64,000 bases of DNA from Allorhodopirellula heiligendammensis (GTDB lineage: Bacteria > Planctomycetota > Planctomycetia > Pirellulales > Pirellulaceae). Shown here in pieces: positions 18,135 to 27,380 of the stretch (its first letter is position 1; every line of letters starts with the position of its first letter). Below the pieces are notes generated by a model that ran no database searches, was not told where the DNA came from, and worked only from the letters and a program-made list of their open reading frames with translations. Where the stretch lies: positions 571,256-635,255 of the forward strand of contig NZ_SJPU01000002.1 of the NCBI RefSeq assembly GCF_007860105.1, written 5' to 3'. The position numbers and the translations under genes are program-made.

Positions 18135-19090
18135 TCATTGAATGCTGGAATCGGAATTTCGTCTGAGCCGGCAACTATCTCATTCATCCAGTGCCAAACC
18201 TGGTCGCGGTACGTGCTGGGTTTCAGTAGCCAGCGATCGGTATGCGAGGACTTCGCGACATCGTTTGGGAAGCTACCCAGAATCGCCTTGGTGTTGATGT
18301 TAGCGAATTGAAAATGGCTGCAATCTGAAACCACGGAACGGACGAATTGTTCTGTCCCGCGATCGCTACCATTCTGACTGACCCAGTATGGGCGGTTGCC
18401 CAATCTCGCCAATCGCTGCTTTGCGTTGTGCTGGTAGACCGCCAACGACGAACCCCAAGGCGTGCTCCATTGCTTCGCTCCGTCAAAATGATCGTGCGCA
18501 ACGAATGCTGTCCAAAGCCCGGCAATTTCGTCATCGTGCAGACCAAGATAGTTCACCCCAATCGCACCGCGCGAAAACCCGCACAGGAAAACGGCATCTC
18601 TTCGGGCATCAAATTGTTCGATGATGCGAGGAACATTCCGTTTCGCGTACTCAACGGTTGCGTCCTCGTCACCCCACCATGTCACTTCATTCGCGGTTCC
18701 GGAGGAATTGACGTATGGCAGTGACACCCAGATATACTTGCCTCCTGAAAGGCCGTACCCCAACGCCGCATCCTTTGGTTTTCCCGTCGATCCGCTGCTC
18801 GGAAAATAGTTGCCCGTGTACTCAAAGATGATGGGGACCGTTCCATTGGGCTTCCACTGCGGCGGAAGATAGAGGATGTGTTTCACCTCAGTGCCAACGT
18901 ACTCCGGAGAGGTGATGGCAACTCTCTTTCCTGCCGCGGGCGGACCATCGGAGAGTTCCGGGACGGTCAACTCCACAGCGAAAGAGGCAATCATCGCAGA
19001 ATCCTCAGCGATCGCGAGCATCGATGTCACAACTAAGATTGAAAACGTTGCCAACGCCCCAAAATGTCCAATCGGGCTTCTTGATTTCAT
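18131..19090 (-). CDS. Secreted alpha/beta hydrolase-like protein
   Basis: Starting at the ATG at 19090 gives 319 residues with a signal peptide (FGALATFSILVVTSMLAIAE). The fold is an esterase-like alpha/beta hydrolase: HILYLPPQWKPNGTVPIIFEYTGNY as the first strand and oxyanion region, and VFLCGFSRGAIGVNY around residue 170 as the nucleophile elbow with serine in G-F-S-R-G. A His near the C-terminus (DCSHFQFANINTKAIL) could complete the triad. It starts 15 bases after the stop of the very long upstream gene, so the two form an operon. Substrate unknown. Confidence 0.78.
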   Translation of the reverse strand: MKSRSPIGHFGALATFSILVVTSMLAIAEDSAMIASFAVELTVPELSDGPPAAGKRVAITSPEYVGTEVKHILYLPPQWKPNGTVPIIFEYTGNYFPSSGSTGKPKDAALGYGLSGGKYIWVSLPYVNSSGTANEVTWWGDEDATVEYAKRNVPRIIEQFDARRDAVFLCGFSRGAIGVNYLGLHDDEIAGLWTAFVAHDHFDGAKQWSTPWGSSLAVYQHNAKQRLARLGNRPYWVSQNGSDRGTEQFVRSVVSDCSHFQFANINTKAILGSFPNDVAKSSHTDRWLLKPSTYRDQVWHWMNEIVAGSDEIPIPAFNE

Positions 19091-19105
19091 GCTGATCACC
19101 AGAGT

Positions 19106-22100
19106 TTACATTCCAAAATAAATCCGGTGACGAACGACCAATTGCCGGAGTTTCGAAAGTCTTTCCGCGTCCTGTTCTCGCTGGAAGAGTTTCTCTGCCA
19201 ATTCGAACCAACGCGTGCTGGTCCTGTCCTTTGCATAGTACGCATCCATTCCCCGTAAGACTCGATCAGGATCGAATCGCATGAAATCACTGGCGGGTTG
19301 CCCGCTCGGGTAATAGCGCGCAGAACTGACGATCAATCTGGCGTACATCGCGTCGCCGTCGTTGCCACCCAATTGGTCGCAAACTCGATCGATGTAGTTC
19401 TCAAAATCACCGGGGTTCCCGTGCCACCGTGGCAGCAGATAGTTCACTGCTGCAGAGTGTACCTCCAAGCTATTTTTCGCGGGCGTTTCCATCGCTCGTC
19501 GGGTCAACTCGCCCACCGCTGTTTTAGGAGCCGACAGCCCCGTGGCGAATGACACCGAAAGCGAGAACACTCTCGTGGCAGGTTGCTGCTTCTTCAGCAA
19601 CGGTTTGATGTGATTCAGTGCGACGGTTAACTGCTCGTGATAGGTTTGCATCCCTTCATTGGTAACCGTATTGACGAATCCGCTCCCACGCGCTGCCCAT
19701 GCCAAGTCGCTGTGATACTGAGCACGCAGCATAGGGATCACGATGGACTGCGGCATCCGTTCGCCGGCTCGCTTCAACCACAATTCTCTCCGGATCCGAG
19801 GATCGCCGCCGTGAACCCAGCCATATTCTTGGGAGACGAGGTAGAGCGCATTGAGAAACTCTTCACTTAACTCGTCGGGATATTCACCCACGTCCGCGAT
19901 CGATGGTGTCCGCAGGTATGCGAACACAGCATCCAATTGATCGATCCGATCGTCGTCGATCAGATCCTCCGCCAAGACGCGGAGAACGCGATCCGCGTTG
20001 ATTTGCTCTGGAGCCACGGCATGAATCCATTGGTCGCCTCGACGGAACACCATCGCCTTGCCCCGCCCGGCGATCATCACCGGACCAGTCAAATCGCAAT
20101 TCACGGATTCTACGACGCCCATGGGGTGGCCGTTGAAATCAACGTGCGACACAAACGCATAAGGATCTTCCGAACCCGCCAATCCAGGAAGCATCCCCAT
20201 GATGCGAATCAGTGGAATCCCTTCGTCGGCCTCGACGTTCTTCATCCAGTGAGGAATGATGCCCAACTGACGTTTGGCTTGCACCAACTTTCCTTCCTCG
20301 ACACCGAAGTAGATGGCCCAGGGTTGTTCCACCGTGCTGACCCAAGCCCTGTGATCCAAGACCGCCATTTCGCGAATTCTTGGAAACTTCTTCAGTCGAT
20401 TTTGGTTCGCGATCTTTCCTGTGGTTTCGTCCACCTTTAACAGGTACATGTTCTGATCGCTCGTCGCGATAAAGTTTTGCCCGTCGCTCGAACACCACAA
20501 CTCTCGGGTCATGCGTTCGTCTTCGAGTAACTCAATGCGAGAACGTTGGACTTCCATCGATGCCAAATTCAAGAGGTTGAACGATCCATCGTGGGTAGCG
20601 AAGGCGAATCGGTCGCCGTCGGCGCTTTGCGTCGATACCAAGGGTTGCTTGACGGCTGGATAACTCGCCAACTTGGTTTGCTGCTGCAGATCCCAAACGG
20701 TCAAAACACCACTTTCAAATCCAATCAATTGGTTGTTGTCCGGCGACAGATAAACTGGGTGCTGCTCATCCCATTGGCGTGGGATTCGATGGATGGTTTT
20801 CCCGGCTGAGTCCACCACGGCAGGATTGTTTCCTGTAACCACCATGCACGATCCATCCACTGAAATCTGCCGCACGGTCTGGCCTGGACTCAGCGTTAAC
20901 TGCGTTTCTTTCCATTGGGGTGAGAAACCACGCCGCAGCACCTCCAAACGCTGCCGGTATTCGGCATCGAGAGTGGCTGGACGCTCAATGATCTCATCTT
21001 CGGTAACCGGCAGAGCCAGACGCTCATCGACTTGATCGTCCCATTCAATTCCATGTTCGCGGCGGTACAACTCCGCCCGCAGCTCCGATCCATCGACCGG
21101 ATGAAGTTCGTCCACGGACAATTGGGTCAGCAGCCCTTCCTCGTTTTCCACATCGATGTAGTAGCGATTCGCACGGATTGGCGTGCCCGGTCGAGTTGTC
21201 CGCCCGTCCGCCCGTCGAATCGCTCGATGGGTGATGGTGGACGGATCCAGTCCGGCCGTCCTGCCCGCTTTCCCTTCCTGGCGAAACTCAGCGGCGAGCT
21301 CCTCCATCCTCTCCAGAGCATGTTCCTGGAACAAACCGCGTGCGATGCGAAAATGGACACCTAAGGAGCTAAGCATGATCACGTCCTCGCCATCAAAACG
21401 TTCAAAATGAGCGGCCAAATGGTCCTTTGAGTCCGCCAAATGCCAAGTCTGAAAACTTGCTGGCTTCGGCAAGTTGCGTAGTTCCCCCTCCAGCTCTCGC
21501 CGAAGTTTCTCCTGGAACTCATTGACCTTTTGCGTCGCAGCATACTCGTCCTCCGTCGAAACCGTTCGTCTCACCTCGGACTCCGAACGAAATTGCACAT
21601 CGAGTTCGAGTTGCTCCAAATGTGAGAAAGCGGCTTTCGGGATCGATTGACGTTTGCCTTCCCAATCCGTGAACTGCCACTCGTCGTTATCGCTCCAGCT
21701 CGGATCCTCCGCTGGCGGCAACGGCGCCTTTCCGACCGACCCGTAGACCCGCAGGGTAGGAACACTGATCGGGATGGCTTGGTTTGGAAACTGCTCTTTC
21801 AGAGCCTGCCATTGCTGGGACGCTTGCTCGTTGCTGCGGTCCGTCATTAGCTCCGTGTCAATCAGGAAATCAACTGTTCCATCGCGGATGATCCAACTAT
21901 CGAGATGTTTGCCGACGACAACGCCGTCGAAACCAATTTGCGTCTGGTAAAGCGGTTGATGCCAGCTCACGGACCAGTCTTCCATCGATCTCGCCGAGGG
22001 GAGCTGCAGTCCAAAGATTGTTTTCTGCTCAAAATGTTCCTGCAGCTTGATCCACTGGAGCCGCTCCTCACGAGAGGCTTTGGCAATTTCAGGCATTCGC

Positions 22101-23656
22101 TTGGTTGATGAGCCAGGCTCGGATTCCAGCATCATCAAGTTCATCTCCATCGCATCGGCGTAATGCAGTTGATCCGCTAGCAAGACCACCGGTGTGTCAC
22201 GGCCGGCCATTTTGACCTTTAACTTTGTCTCGCCCGCGACTTCCAGTGGTTTGATGAAAAGCAGGATCGCGTGAGAACGTCGGACGATGAAATATTCGGA
22301 ATGCAGGGAAGGGCGTTTTGCCTTCGGATGGGCCTCAAAGTACTCGTTCATTCTTTGGACGCTTTGTTCGGCGACCTCTCGCCAAGGCTCGTCCAATTCC
22401 GTTTTTAAAACCGCTGCCGTCACGTCCTCCCCTCCGACCTGATAGACATAAAACGGGTGTCTCTCGCCGATCAGCGTCGCGGTAACACGAGAATTGGGAT
22501 CGGTGTCTTTGAGTCGCCAAACCACCGTCGTATTGAGGTACCGCAGTGGATCCCGCTCCACCAGCGACTTGCGTTGATCGCTCCAAATTTCCGCTACTTT
22601 CTCAGCGGAAACGTTGGCGTCGGCCTCGTGCAACTTTCGTTCGAAAAGCACCCGCCGCAGATCCAATTCAGAGGGTCCGTTGAACGAACCGAGCGATTCC
22701 CACCGCTTGATCCGAAACTTGCGAAAGCGAGCTCGTTCGGGTCGATGATCTGGAACGGCCCACGAAACTTTGCTCTGCGAAGGATCCGCTTCGTCTTCCA
22801 CAATCTCGAGAGGTTTGCCTGGACCGAGCATCCCCAACCTGCCCGGCCAACACCACAGATCCGATTGTTCCAGACCGGGAATTTGCTTCACCTTTCCGGA
22901 CTTCAGCCAACCACCTGCCCGTTCGCGATCAACGTCGGCGAGCAAGTTTTTGCGGACACGAAATCGAGCCATCACGGGATAGGAGGCATACGGTTTCCAA
23001 ATGCGACCAAAGACATACGTATCGTCGACCTCACCGAGCAGCTCCGCTCGAAACGCCACGCCAGGATCCTGGGTCTGCCAGACCGAAAGCTCGCCGAGAA
23101 GCTGACGTCGTTTTTGAATCAAATCACGCTGTTCACCCGTGAACGATGTCAACGGAATGGCGATCAACGCTTGCTGAATACTCCAAAACGACATGTCGTC
23201 GTCAACCGACAACAAACTCGCGTTGTTCAGCTCTCGATCACCTTGTCTCCACGGCTTGGCACCTGCATCGCGAATGGGAAATTCCTGCCGAAGCCGGGTG
23301 ACCAACTGTCGCCAAGGTCCGAGTGTCTTCTCAATGAGTTCGCGATCCGATTCGCTAAACTGCCTTGGCGGAAACGACTGGATTCTCTGGAATCGGTCTT
23401 CGATATGGATCCAATTATCAGGACCGATCCACTGGACCAGCCGCCCCTGAACTGGACCACGATCCTCCAATTGCCACTCGCGAAGTTCGGTCACTTTGGG
23501 AGCATCTTCGGCGCGGGCGCTCAAGACGACTTTGGCACCATCGGCGATCGCAGACGGTGTCAGGCCACCGAGCAATTGCGCCTGTGCTGGCAAGCCAAAC
23601 CACAGCACACAAACCGACATCAATATCAAGCGTTGGACAAGAGATCTTGTCGTCAT
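19106..23656 (-). CDS. Very large exported protein with SHD1-like repeats and a WD40-like propeller
   Basis: The ATG at 23656 gives 1516 residues. A signal peptide (LVQRLILMSVCVLWFGLPAQAQ) shows export. Near residues 50-105 the pattern REWQLEDRGPVQGRLVQW followed by PPRQFSESDREL resembles the SHD1-type module seen in planctomycete proteins, and a looser second example occurs near residue 660 (WQFTDWEGKRQSIPKAAFSH). A beta-propeller-like part spans roughly 940-1200 (HPVYLSPDNNQLIGFESGVLTVWDL, DRFAFATHDGSFNLLNL). The final 300 residues are mostly helical and include repeated R-R-L/W patterns. No catalytic signature was recognised. The hydrolase gene follows 15 bases downstream. Function unknown; a periplasmic scaffold is one possibility. 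Confidence 0.8.
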   Translation of the reverse strand: MTTRSLVQRLILMSVCVLWFGLPAQAQLLGGLTPSAIADGAKVVLSARAEDAPKVTELREWQLEDRGPVQGRLVQWIGPDNWIHIEDRFQRIQSFPPRQFSESDRELIEKTLGPWRQLVTRLRQEFPIRDAGAKPWRQGDRELNNASLLSVDDDMSFWSIQQALIAIPLTSFTGEQRDLIQKRRQLLGELSVWQTQDPGVAFRAELLGEVDDTYVFGRIWKPYASYPVMARFRVRKNLLADVDRERAGGWLKSGKVKQIPGLEQSDLWCWPGRLGMLGPGKPLEIVEDEADPSQSKVSWAVPDHRPERARFRKFRIKRWESLGSFNGPSELDLRRVLFERKLHEADANVSAEKVAEIWSDQRKSLVERDPLRYLNTTVVWRLKDTDPNSRVTATLIGERHPFYVYQVGGEDVTAAVLKTELDEPWREVAEQSVQRMNEYFEAHPKAKRPSLHSEYFIVRRSHAILLFIKPLEVAGETKLKVKMAGRDTPVVLLADQLHYADAMEMNLMMLESEPGSSTKRMPEIAKASREERLQWIKLQEHFEQKTIFGLQLPSARSMEDWSVSWHQPLYQTQIGFDGVVVGKHLDSWIIRDGTVDFLIDTELMTDRSNEQASQQWQALKEQFPNQAIPISVPTLRVYGSVGKAPLPPAEDPSWSDNDEWQFTDWEGKRQSIPKAAFSHLEQLELDVQFRSESEVRRTVSTEDEYAATQKVNEFQEKLRRELEGELRNLPKPASFQTWHLADSKDHLAAHFERFDGEDVIMLSSLGVHFRIARGLFQEHALERMEELAAEFRQEGKAGRTAGLDPSTITHRAIRRADGRTTRPGTPIRANRYYIDVENEEGLLTQLSVDELHPVDGSELRAELYRREHGIEWDDQVDERLALPVTEDEIIERPATLDAEYRQRLEVLRRGFSPQWKETQLTLSPGQTVRQISVDGSCMVVTGNNPAVVDSAGKTIHRIPRQWDEQHPVYLSPDNNQLIGFESGVLTVWDLQQQTKLASYPAVKQPLVSTQSADGDRFAFATHDGSFNLLNLASMEVQRSRIELLEDERMTRELWCSSDGQNFIATSDQNMYLLKVDETTGKIANQNRLKKFPRIREMAVLDHRAWVSTVEQPWAIYFGVEEGKLVQAKRQLGIIPHWMKNVEADEGIPLIRIMGMLPGLAGSEDPYAFVSHVDFNGHPMGVVESVNCDLTGPVMIAGRGKAMVFRRGDQWIHAVAPEQINADRVLRVLAEDLIDDDRIDQLDAVFAYLRTPSIADVGEYPDELSEEFLNALYLVSQEYGWVHGGDPRIRRELWLKRAGERMPQSIVIPMLRAQYHSDLAWAARGSGFVNTVTNEGMQTYHEQLTVALNHIKPLLKKQQPATRVFSLSVSFATGLSAPKTAVGELTRRAMETPAKNSLEVHSAAVNYLLPRWHGNPGDFENYIDRVCDQLGGNDGDAMYARLIVSSARYYPSGQPASDFMRFDPDRVLRGMDAYYAKDRTSTRWFELAEKLFQREQDAERLSKLRQLVVRHRIYFGM

Positions 23657-23717
23657 TGCAGTCACCAGAATCAAGAATGGATCGATCGAATAAACAGCTC
23701 GCCTCTACACTGTTGTC

Positions 23718-23966
23718 TCAACTCGTTGCAGTTGTATTCGTAATCGTATTTGCCCAATCGTATCCCGATGTTATCGGTGGCAAGGGTTTCCTCTCAGCTT
23801 CGTAAAGCTCTATTATTTCTTTGACGATTCGGCAGAGTTCTGCGAAAACCAACTTCTCGTCACTGCCGTGACACCCACCGTAAAACAGATTGGGGCAGCT
23901 ACCGACGAAGCAGTTATCTTCGTCGGACCATTCGACCAACTTAACGTATTTTGCAGCTTTGTTCAT
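23718..23966 (-). CDS. hicB: HicB-family antitoxin
   Basis: This 82-residue protein starts KYVKLVEWSDEDNCFVGSCPNL, the partially degraded RNase H-like fold of HicB antitoxins, with the F-V-G-x-C/x-P pattern and a following helical segment (AELCRIVKEIIELYEAE). It lacks an added DNA-binding domain, so self-regulation may need an outside factor. The start codon overlaps the hicA stop by four bases (ATGA), the usual toxin-first order. It should neutralise the HicA ribonuclease. Confidence 0.85.
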   Translation of the reverse strand: MNKAAKYVKLVEWSDEDNCFVGSCPNLFYGGCHGSDEKLVFAELCRIVKEIIELYEAERKPLPPITSGYDWANTITNTTATS

Positions 23967-24160
23967 GACCTAGATTCCTCGATTGCTTTGCGAACGGGCC
24001 GCTCCTGATATGCCTTCGCATCGTCTCCGACCTTGCCAGAAAGCGTGAGCGGTTTGACAACCTTTGGATGGATGAAGTTTCGATGGCTCCCTTTTTTGCC
24101 ACGATTCTGAAATCCCGCTGCGTGCAAATCAGCAATAAGTTCGCGAATCTTCTTTGGCAC
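23963..24160 (-). CDS. hicA: HicA-family mRNA interferase toxin
   Basis: Starting at GTG 24160 gives 65 residues of a double-stranded-RNA-binding-like HicA fold: KIRELIADLHAAGFQNRGKK, then GSHRNFIHP with the catalytic histidine at about residue 26. An AAAGGA sequence sits about ten bases before the GTG. A longer frame to 24280 exists, but the added 40 residues have no HicA similarity. HicA cleaves mRNA when HicB is lost. It is the first gene of a two-gene module with hicB and lies just outside the giant-protein operon. Confidence 0.85.
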   Translation of the reverse strand: MPKKIRELIADLHAAGFQNRGKKGSHRNFIHPKVVKPLTLSGKVGDDAKAYQERPVRKAIEESRS

Positions 24161-24530
24161 CTTTACATCCTTTTGGCGATCAACATAAGCACGATTGTAT
24201 CCCTTCCACAAACCGATTCCAAGCAAACCGGATGTCAATGCTCTCATTCCAGCAGTTTTCCGCACCCGCTCCGCCCTCAACGAGCGAGTTTTAACCAGGA
24301 TCGCGGCTTCTTACCGACGACAGCGACATACTCGTGTGCGTCGCTATTGCTCCGCACTGGTACGATCAGGAGTGCGCAAGACCGGCATTCGGAGGCGAGC
24401 AAGGGGAACGGAGCGGAGGCCCAGTCCCCCAGTCTTTTGTTGGATGCAAGGAAACCCATTTCGATTTCGTTGGGGGCGACCTGCCTCATCTAGCCTCGTG
24501 TCAGCTGGTCAAATACCTGTCGCTGCCTGT

Positions 24531-24881
24531 CTACTTTTCGAGAATCTCAACCACATTTTCGAGCGGGCGACCGATCGCGGCACGCCCCTCGTGAACGACA
24601 ATGGGTCGCTCGATGAGCGCGGGATACGAAGCGAGGATGGCGATCCATTCCTCGTCCGACAGGTCTTGCTCGGCTAGCTTCAGATCCTTAAACAGTTTCT
24701 CTCCTTTCCGCACCAACCGCGCTGGTTCGATACCAAGCAGCTTCACGATTTTTCGAATCTCTTTTTCGCTGGGTGGCGATTCCAAGTACTTGACAACCTC
24801 GAATTCGAGCCCCCGTGAACTTAGCAGCTCGACCGCAGCGCGAGATTTCGAGCACCTCGGATTGTGAAAGACTGTCGTCAT
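24531..24881 (-). CDS. arsC: Arsenate reductase-like protein (ArsC, glutaredoxin-coupled family)
   Basis: The ATG at 24881 gives 116 residues matching the thioredoxin-fold ArsC family. The active-site cysteine is Cys10 in FHNPRCSKSRAAVELL, and downstream landmarks are YLESPPSEKEIRKIV, GIEPARLVRKGE and the arginine-bearing segment YPALIERPIVVHEGRAAIGRP. Family members reduce arsenate with glutathione/glutaredoxin, though some (YffB/Spx-like) have other redox roles. No arsenite pump or ArsR gene is beside it, so the arsenic role is inferred from sequence only. A longer frame to 24932 is not supported by similarity. Confidence 0.88.
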   Translation of the reverse strand: MTTVFHNPRCSKSRAAVELLSSRGLEFEVVKYLESPPSEKEIRKIVKLLGIEPARLVRKGEKLFKDLKLAEQDLSDEEWIAILASYPALIERPIVVHEGRAAIGRPLENVVEILEK

Positions 24882-25082
24882 GATTTCCCACCGGCATCCA
24901 AAACAGATTTTTGCATTTTGACTTTGCAGCAACCACTTGCCGCAGGCACTGAGGTAATTGTATCCGTATAGCCAGTCAGTTCGAGGGCTCGGGGAGACTG
25001 GAGGGGGTCGGCCGCGAGCGTCCGCTCAAACTCAATTCGAGAACAACAAATGTCGCCCAAACGCATCTTCCGTATGTTTGAA

Positions 25083-25312
25083 CTACAGGGCGTTTAGAAT
25101 GGATTCCGTGACCTGCTGTGCGATCCTCTGATAACCCTCCTGGGTATAGTGGACATTACCGGGACCATCAAACTGGTCGGTAGCAAACGTCTTGGTCAGC
25201 TCGTGCAGATCATTGGTACCGATGCCGTGCTTTTTCATGACCCTCGCAGCCGCTTCATTGTACTTCGCGTCGTCACCCTGAATACGACCGGCTTCCTTTT
25301 CCGGAACAATGG
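25083..25312 (-). pseudogene. C-terminal remnant of an SGNH/GDSL hydrolase
   Basis: On the minus strand, from about 25311 to the stop at 25083-25085, the reading is IVPEKEAGRIQGDDAKYN, then VMKKHGIGTNDLHELTKTF, then GPGNVHYTQEGYQRIAQQV. This is the end of a planctomycete SGNH hydrolase, including the final Asp/His catalytic block (N-V-H-Y-T). An in-frame TGA stops the reading immediately upstream, and the serine block is absent. Confidence 0.75.
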
Positions 25313-25807
25313 TAGTGGATCATCCGACCAGTGCGTACTCGGTGTTGCCGGAGGCTATTCAGGCAGGATTCAAGTGTCCAGTAATCATAAAAACGTCCTC
25401 GGCAAACCGAAGTCCGCCGGGTCCCGTCGGCGCTTTTGACTCACGGTGTATGCAGGGGATCGTGGGCAAGTTATGCAGGGGATTGTGGGCAAGCAGGGAT
25501 GCACTTTGTCAAACCAGCCCTGCGGTAGAGATCGACACCGGTGCTACCGGCTCTCTCAGTCTACTGTCAGTAGAACTTGCAAACAAACCCATCCTTTGAC
25601 ACTGGAGTGATGCCTGAAGGAGAATTCGGCGCACACTTCGGCTGGATGAGCGGGGATTATTGCCTCGTAGACGATCTCAGTTTCTGGTTAACATTTCCGT
25701 AACCGTGGGACATCGATCAACGTCTCCCGCCCCAGGCACGTCGCCGGCCAGCGAGGGTCACAGGCAAAGCGGAGTCTCGCGCTCGAGCATGCTGCGCCGG
25801 GGGCGCG
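25313..25807. other. Gene-free stretch of 495 bp with a short tandem repeat
   Basis: No convincing gene was seen on either strand. It lies between the SGNH remnant and merC and contains the two-unit tandem repeat listed separately. CAGTTTCTGGTTAACATTT near 25679 is A/T-rich but has no clear function. Confidence 0.4.
25450..25493. repeat. Two-unit tandem repeat, period 23 bp
   Basis: ATGCAGGGGATCGTGGGCAAG (25450-25470) and a copy differing at one of 21 positions (25473-25493) are separated by TT. No coding frame uses it. Confidence 0.7.
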
Positions 25808-26467
25808 TCATGCAGTTTGTACGGGATTTTCGCAGCACCCGCAAAGGCATCCCCAGCGACGGTTCAGCAAGTGTGCGCAAACCAACAGAATTCCGCCCAA
25901 CGGTGTAATCCAGAGTGCAAACGGCGCGATGAAGGCTTGCATACCCGAGGCCTCCGGCTTGCCGTTGATGGCCGACTGGCGGCTTGATTTGAGCTTGTTG
26001 GACGTGCGCTCGGTCGATGGGGGCAAAGTGGCGGTGCCCTCCGCTGCGGCACAGTGCTCGCAACACGCATCAGTGCACACGGTGGGCCCCGTCGCCGCGA
26101 TGCCCGGTGTCGCGCAAGCGGCACAGCAGTCGCCAGCGAGTCCAAAGGCGGCACCGGTAATGAGCACCAGTCCCAGGCTGGCGACGGCCATCGGTGTTTT
26201 CCGGCGATGCTTTCGCCAACCGGGAACAAATGCAGCGATTGCGATCAAGAAGCATGCCAGTGCCATCCATTGATGAAACGATTCGTCGGCCAGGAAGCTG
26301 AGCCCTAGTGCAGGTAAGAACGCAATCACAAACGGCATCGCCGCACAATGAACCGCACATCCGATGGATGCCATGATTCCAATCCAGTCGCGCCAGGTCG
26401 AAAGGGTTGCGGTTTCGAGAGAGCGAAGCGGCAACACAGGCGCCGTTTCGTAAGGGATATCGCTCAT
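25808..26467 (-). CDS. merC: MerC domain membrane protein
   Basis: This 219-residue protein has four or five hydrophobic segments and opens the membrane part with WRDWIGIMASIGCAVHCAAMPFVIAF; the C-x3-HC pair in the first helix is typical of MerC. A cysteine-rich cytoplasmic loop (GDCCAACATPG, CTDACCEHCAAAE) and a CLCGCCENP tail give many metal ligands, more than in classical mercury-resistance MerC. It is divergent from a Fur-family regulator, with a good promoter between them. Mercury uptake is the classical role, but with a Fur/Zur neighbour and no merA or merR here, zinc or another metal is equally likely; that is inference. Confidence 0.85.
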   Translation of the reverse strand: MSDIPYETAPVLPLRSLETATLSTWRDWIGIMASIGCAVHCAAMPFVIAFLPALGLSFLADESFHQWMALACFLIAIAAFVPGWRKHRRKTPMAVASLGLVLITGAAFGLAGDCCAACATPGIAATGPTVCTDACCEHCAAAEGTATLPPSTERTSNKLKSSRQSAINGKPEASGMQAFIAPFALWITPLGGILLVCAHLLNRRWGCLCGCCENPVQTA

Positions 26468-26587
26468 TGTTCAGGCTCCATTGAGTTGTCGGGACGTCCT
26501 GTTCCACCGTTGGTAAGGGGATGGAGTGGATCGCTACGTAGAAGAGTGTTCGCAGTTCTATTTGCCTTTCGGTGCACATGCACTTCG

Positions 26588-26634
26588 GTTGCATTAAAGA
26601 AAGCAGGCCCGTGGATGTCAACCCGAAATGCAAC
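26588..26634 (-). promoter_or_regulatory. merC promoter flanked by an exact inverted repeat
   Basis: On the minus strand TTGACA (26616-26621) and TTTAAT (26593-26598) are separated by 17 bases, a near-ideal sigma-70 promoter. GTTGCATT (26588-26595, overlapping the -10) and AATGCAAC (26627-26634, just upstream of the -35) are exact inverted repeats bracketing it. Further TGCA-containing sequences lie on both sides. The divergent Fur-family gene makes these candidate operator half-sites. Confidence 0.6.
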
Positions 26635-26871
26635 AGTGATGCAGGTGCATTTGCGACAAAGAGTTAGTAGAGGCCTTGTTGCGGGGGGGCACGCATCCAG
26701 CTACGGAGAGGCAGGGACGGAAAGGCCCGTGATGGAGAGGCCCGGCCTGCTGTTCCGGATTCTCTGATCACTCTCAGGGTCATGATCGCGACCGCACCGC
26801 TGGGCCGTCACACGGCCATCGCGTTCACCACTACGACGGCGCATTCGCAAGTCGCCAATCGCGGTTTGTAT

Positions 26872-26899
26872 TTGCAAGAGGATTGCAAGGTGCTATGAT
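26872..26899 (+). promoter_or_regulatory. Promoter of the Fur-family gene with TTGCAA direct repeat
   Basis: TTGCAA (26872-26877) and TATGAT (26894-26899) lie 16 bases apart and fit -35 and -10 boxes. The -35 is directly repeated within the spacer as TTGCAAgaggaTTGCAA. The distance to the GTG start at 26949 leaves about 43 bases for the leader. Confidence 0.55.
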
Positions 26900-26948
26900 G
26901 CGGAGTGATCTTCGAATCCTGGTCCGGTTCATTTTTTAGGTTAACTCT

Positions 26949-27380
26949 GTGAGCAAGTCGTCTGAGTCGATTGAAGCAATCAAGCAGGCGATCCGTGATG
27001 CGGGGTTGCGAGCAACTCCCGCGAGAATCGCCACGCTCGTCATGCTTCGGGAGGCGAACGCTCCGTTGACCCACGCCAACGTCGCCGAGCAACTGAGTAT
27101 CAGCGGCATCGACAAAGCGACTGCGTTTCGCAACTTGAACGACATGGCTGACTCGGGATTGCTGCGCCGGACGGAATTGGGGGATCACGTTTGGCGATTT
27201 GAGGCGATCGCGGACGGCGACCATGATCAATCGGCTCATCCGCATTTTTTATGCGTTGATTGCGGAACCGTCTCTTGCCTGGATGAGGTGAAATTGACCG
27301 CGAGCAGTCAGCGCGAGAGCGGCAAAGTCGGTGAAGTGACCGAAATTCTGCTTCGAGGCCATTGCAATGCATGCCGGTAG
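26949..27380 (+). CDS. Fur-family metal-dependent regulator (Fur/Zur/PerR type)
   Basis: A 143-residue protein starting at GTG 26949. The N-terminal winged helix reads EAIKQAIRDAGLRATPARIATL with the family's ATPAR motif, then LTHANVAEQLSISGIDKATAFRNLN as recognition helix. The C-terminal half holds the structural zinc pairs CVDC and CNAC around residues 99-142 and an AHPHFLC segment with sensing histidines. Which metal or oxidant it senses is not determined by these motifs. It is divergent from merC across a 481-bp region with promoters on both sides, so merC is its most likely target along with itself. Confidence 0.9.
   Translation: MSKSSESIEAIKQAIRDAGLRATPARIATLVMLREANAPLTHANVAEQLSISGIDKATAFRNLNDMADSGLLRRTELGDHVWRFEAIADGDHDQSAHPHFLCVDCGTVSCLDEVKLTASSQRESGKVGEVTEILLRGHCNACR

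Noticed and set aside
22457-23743. A 428-codon plus-strand open frame opposite the giant exported protein
   Set aside because: It lies wholly antisense to the 1516-residue gene, has no motif or signal peptide, and its composition matches a complement shadow of a GC-rich gene.
25450-25493. Possible start of a CRISPR-like repeat array
   Set aside because: Only two units with a 2-base gap, no spacers and no cas genes.
26905-26925. TTCGAATCC sequence resembling a tRNA T-loop
   Set aside because: No acceptor stem, D-arm or anticodon arm can be folded around it.
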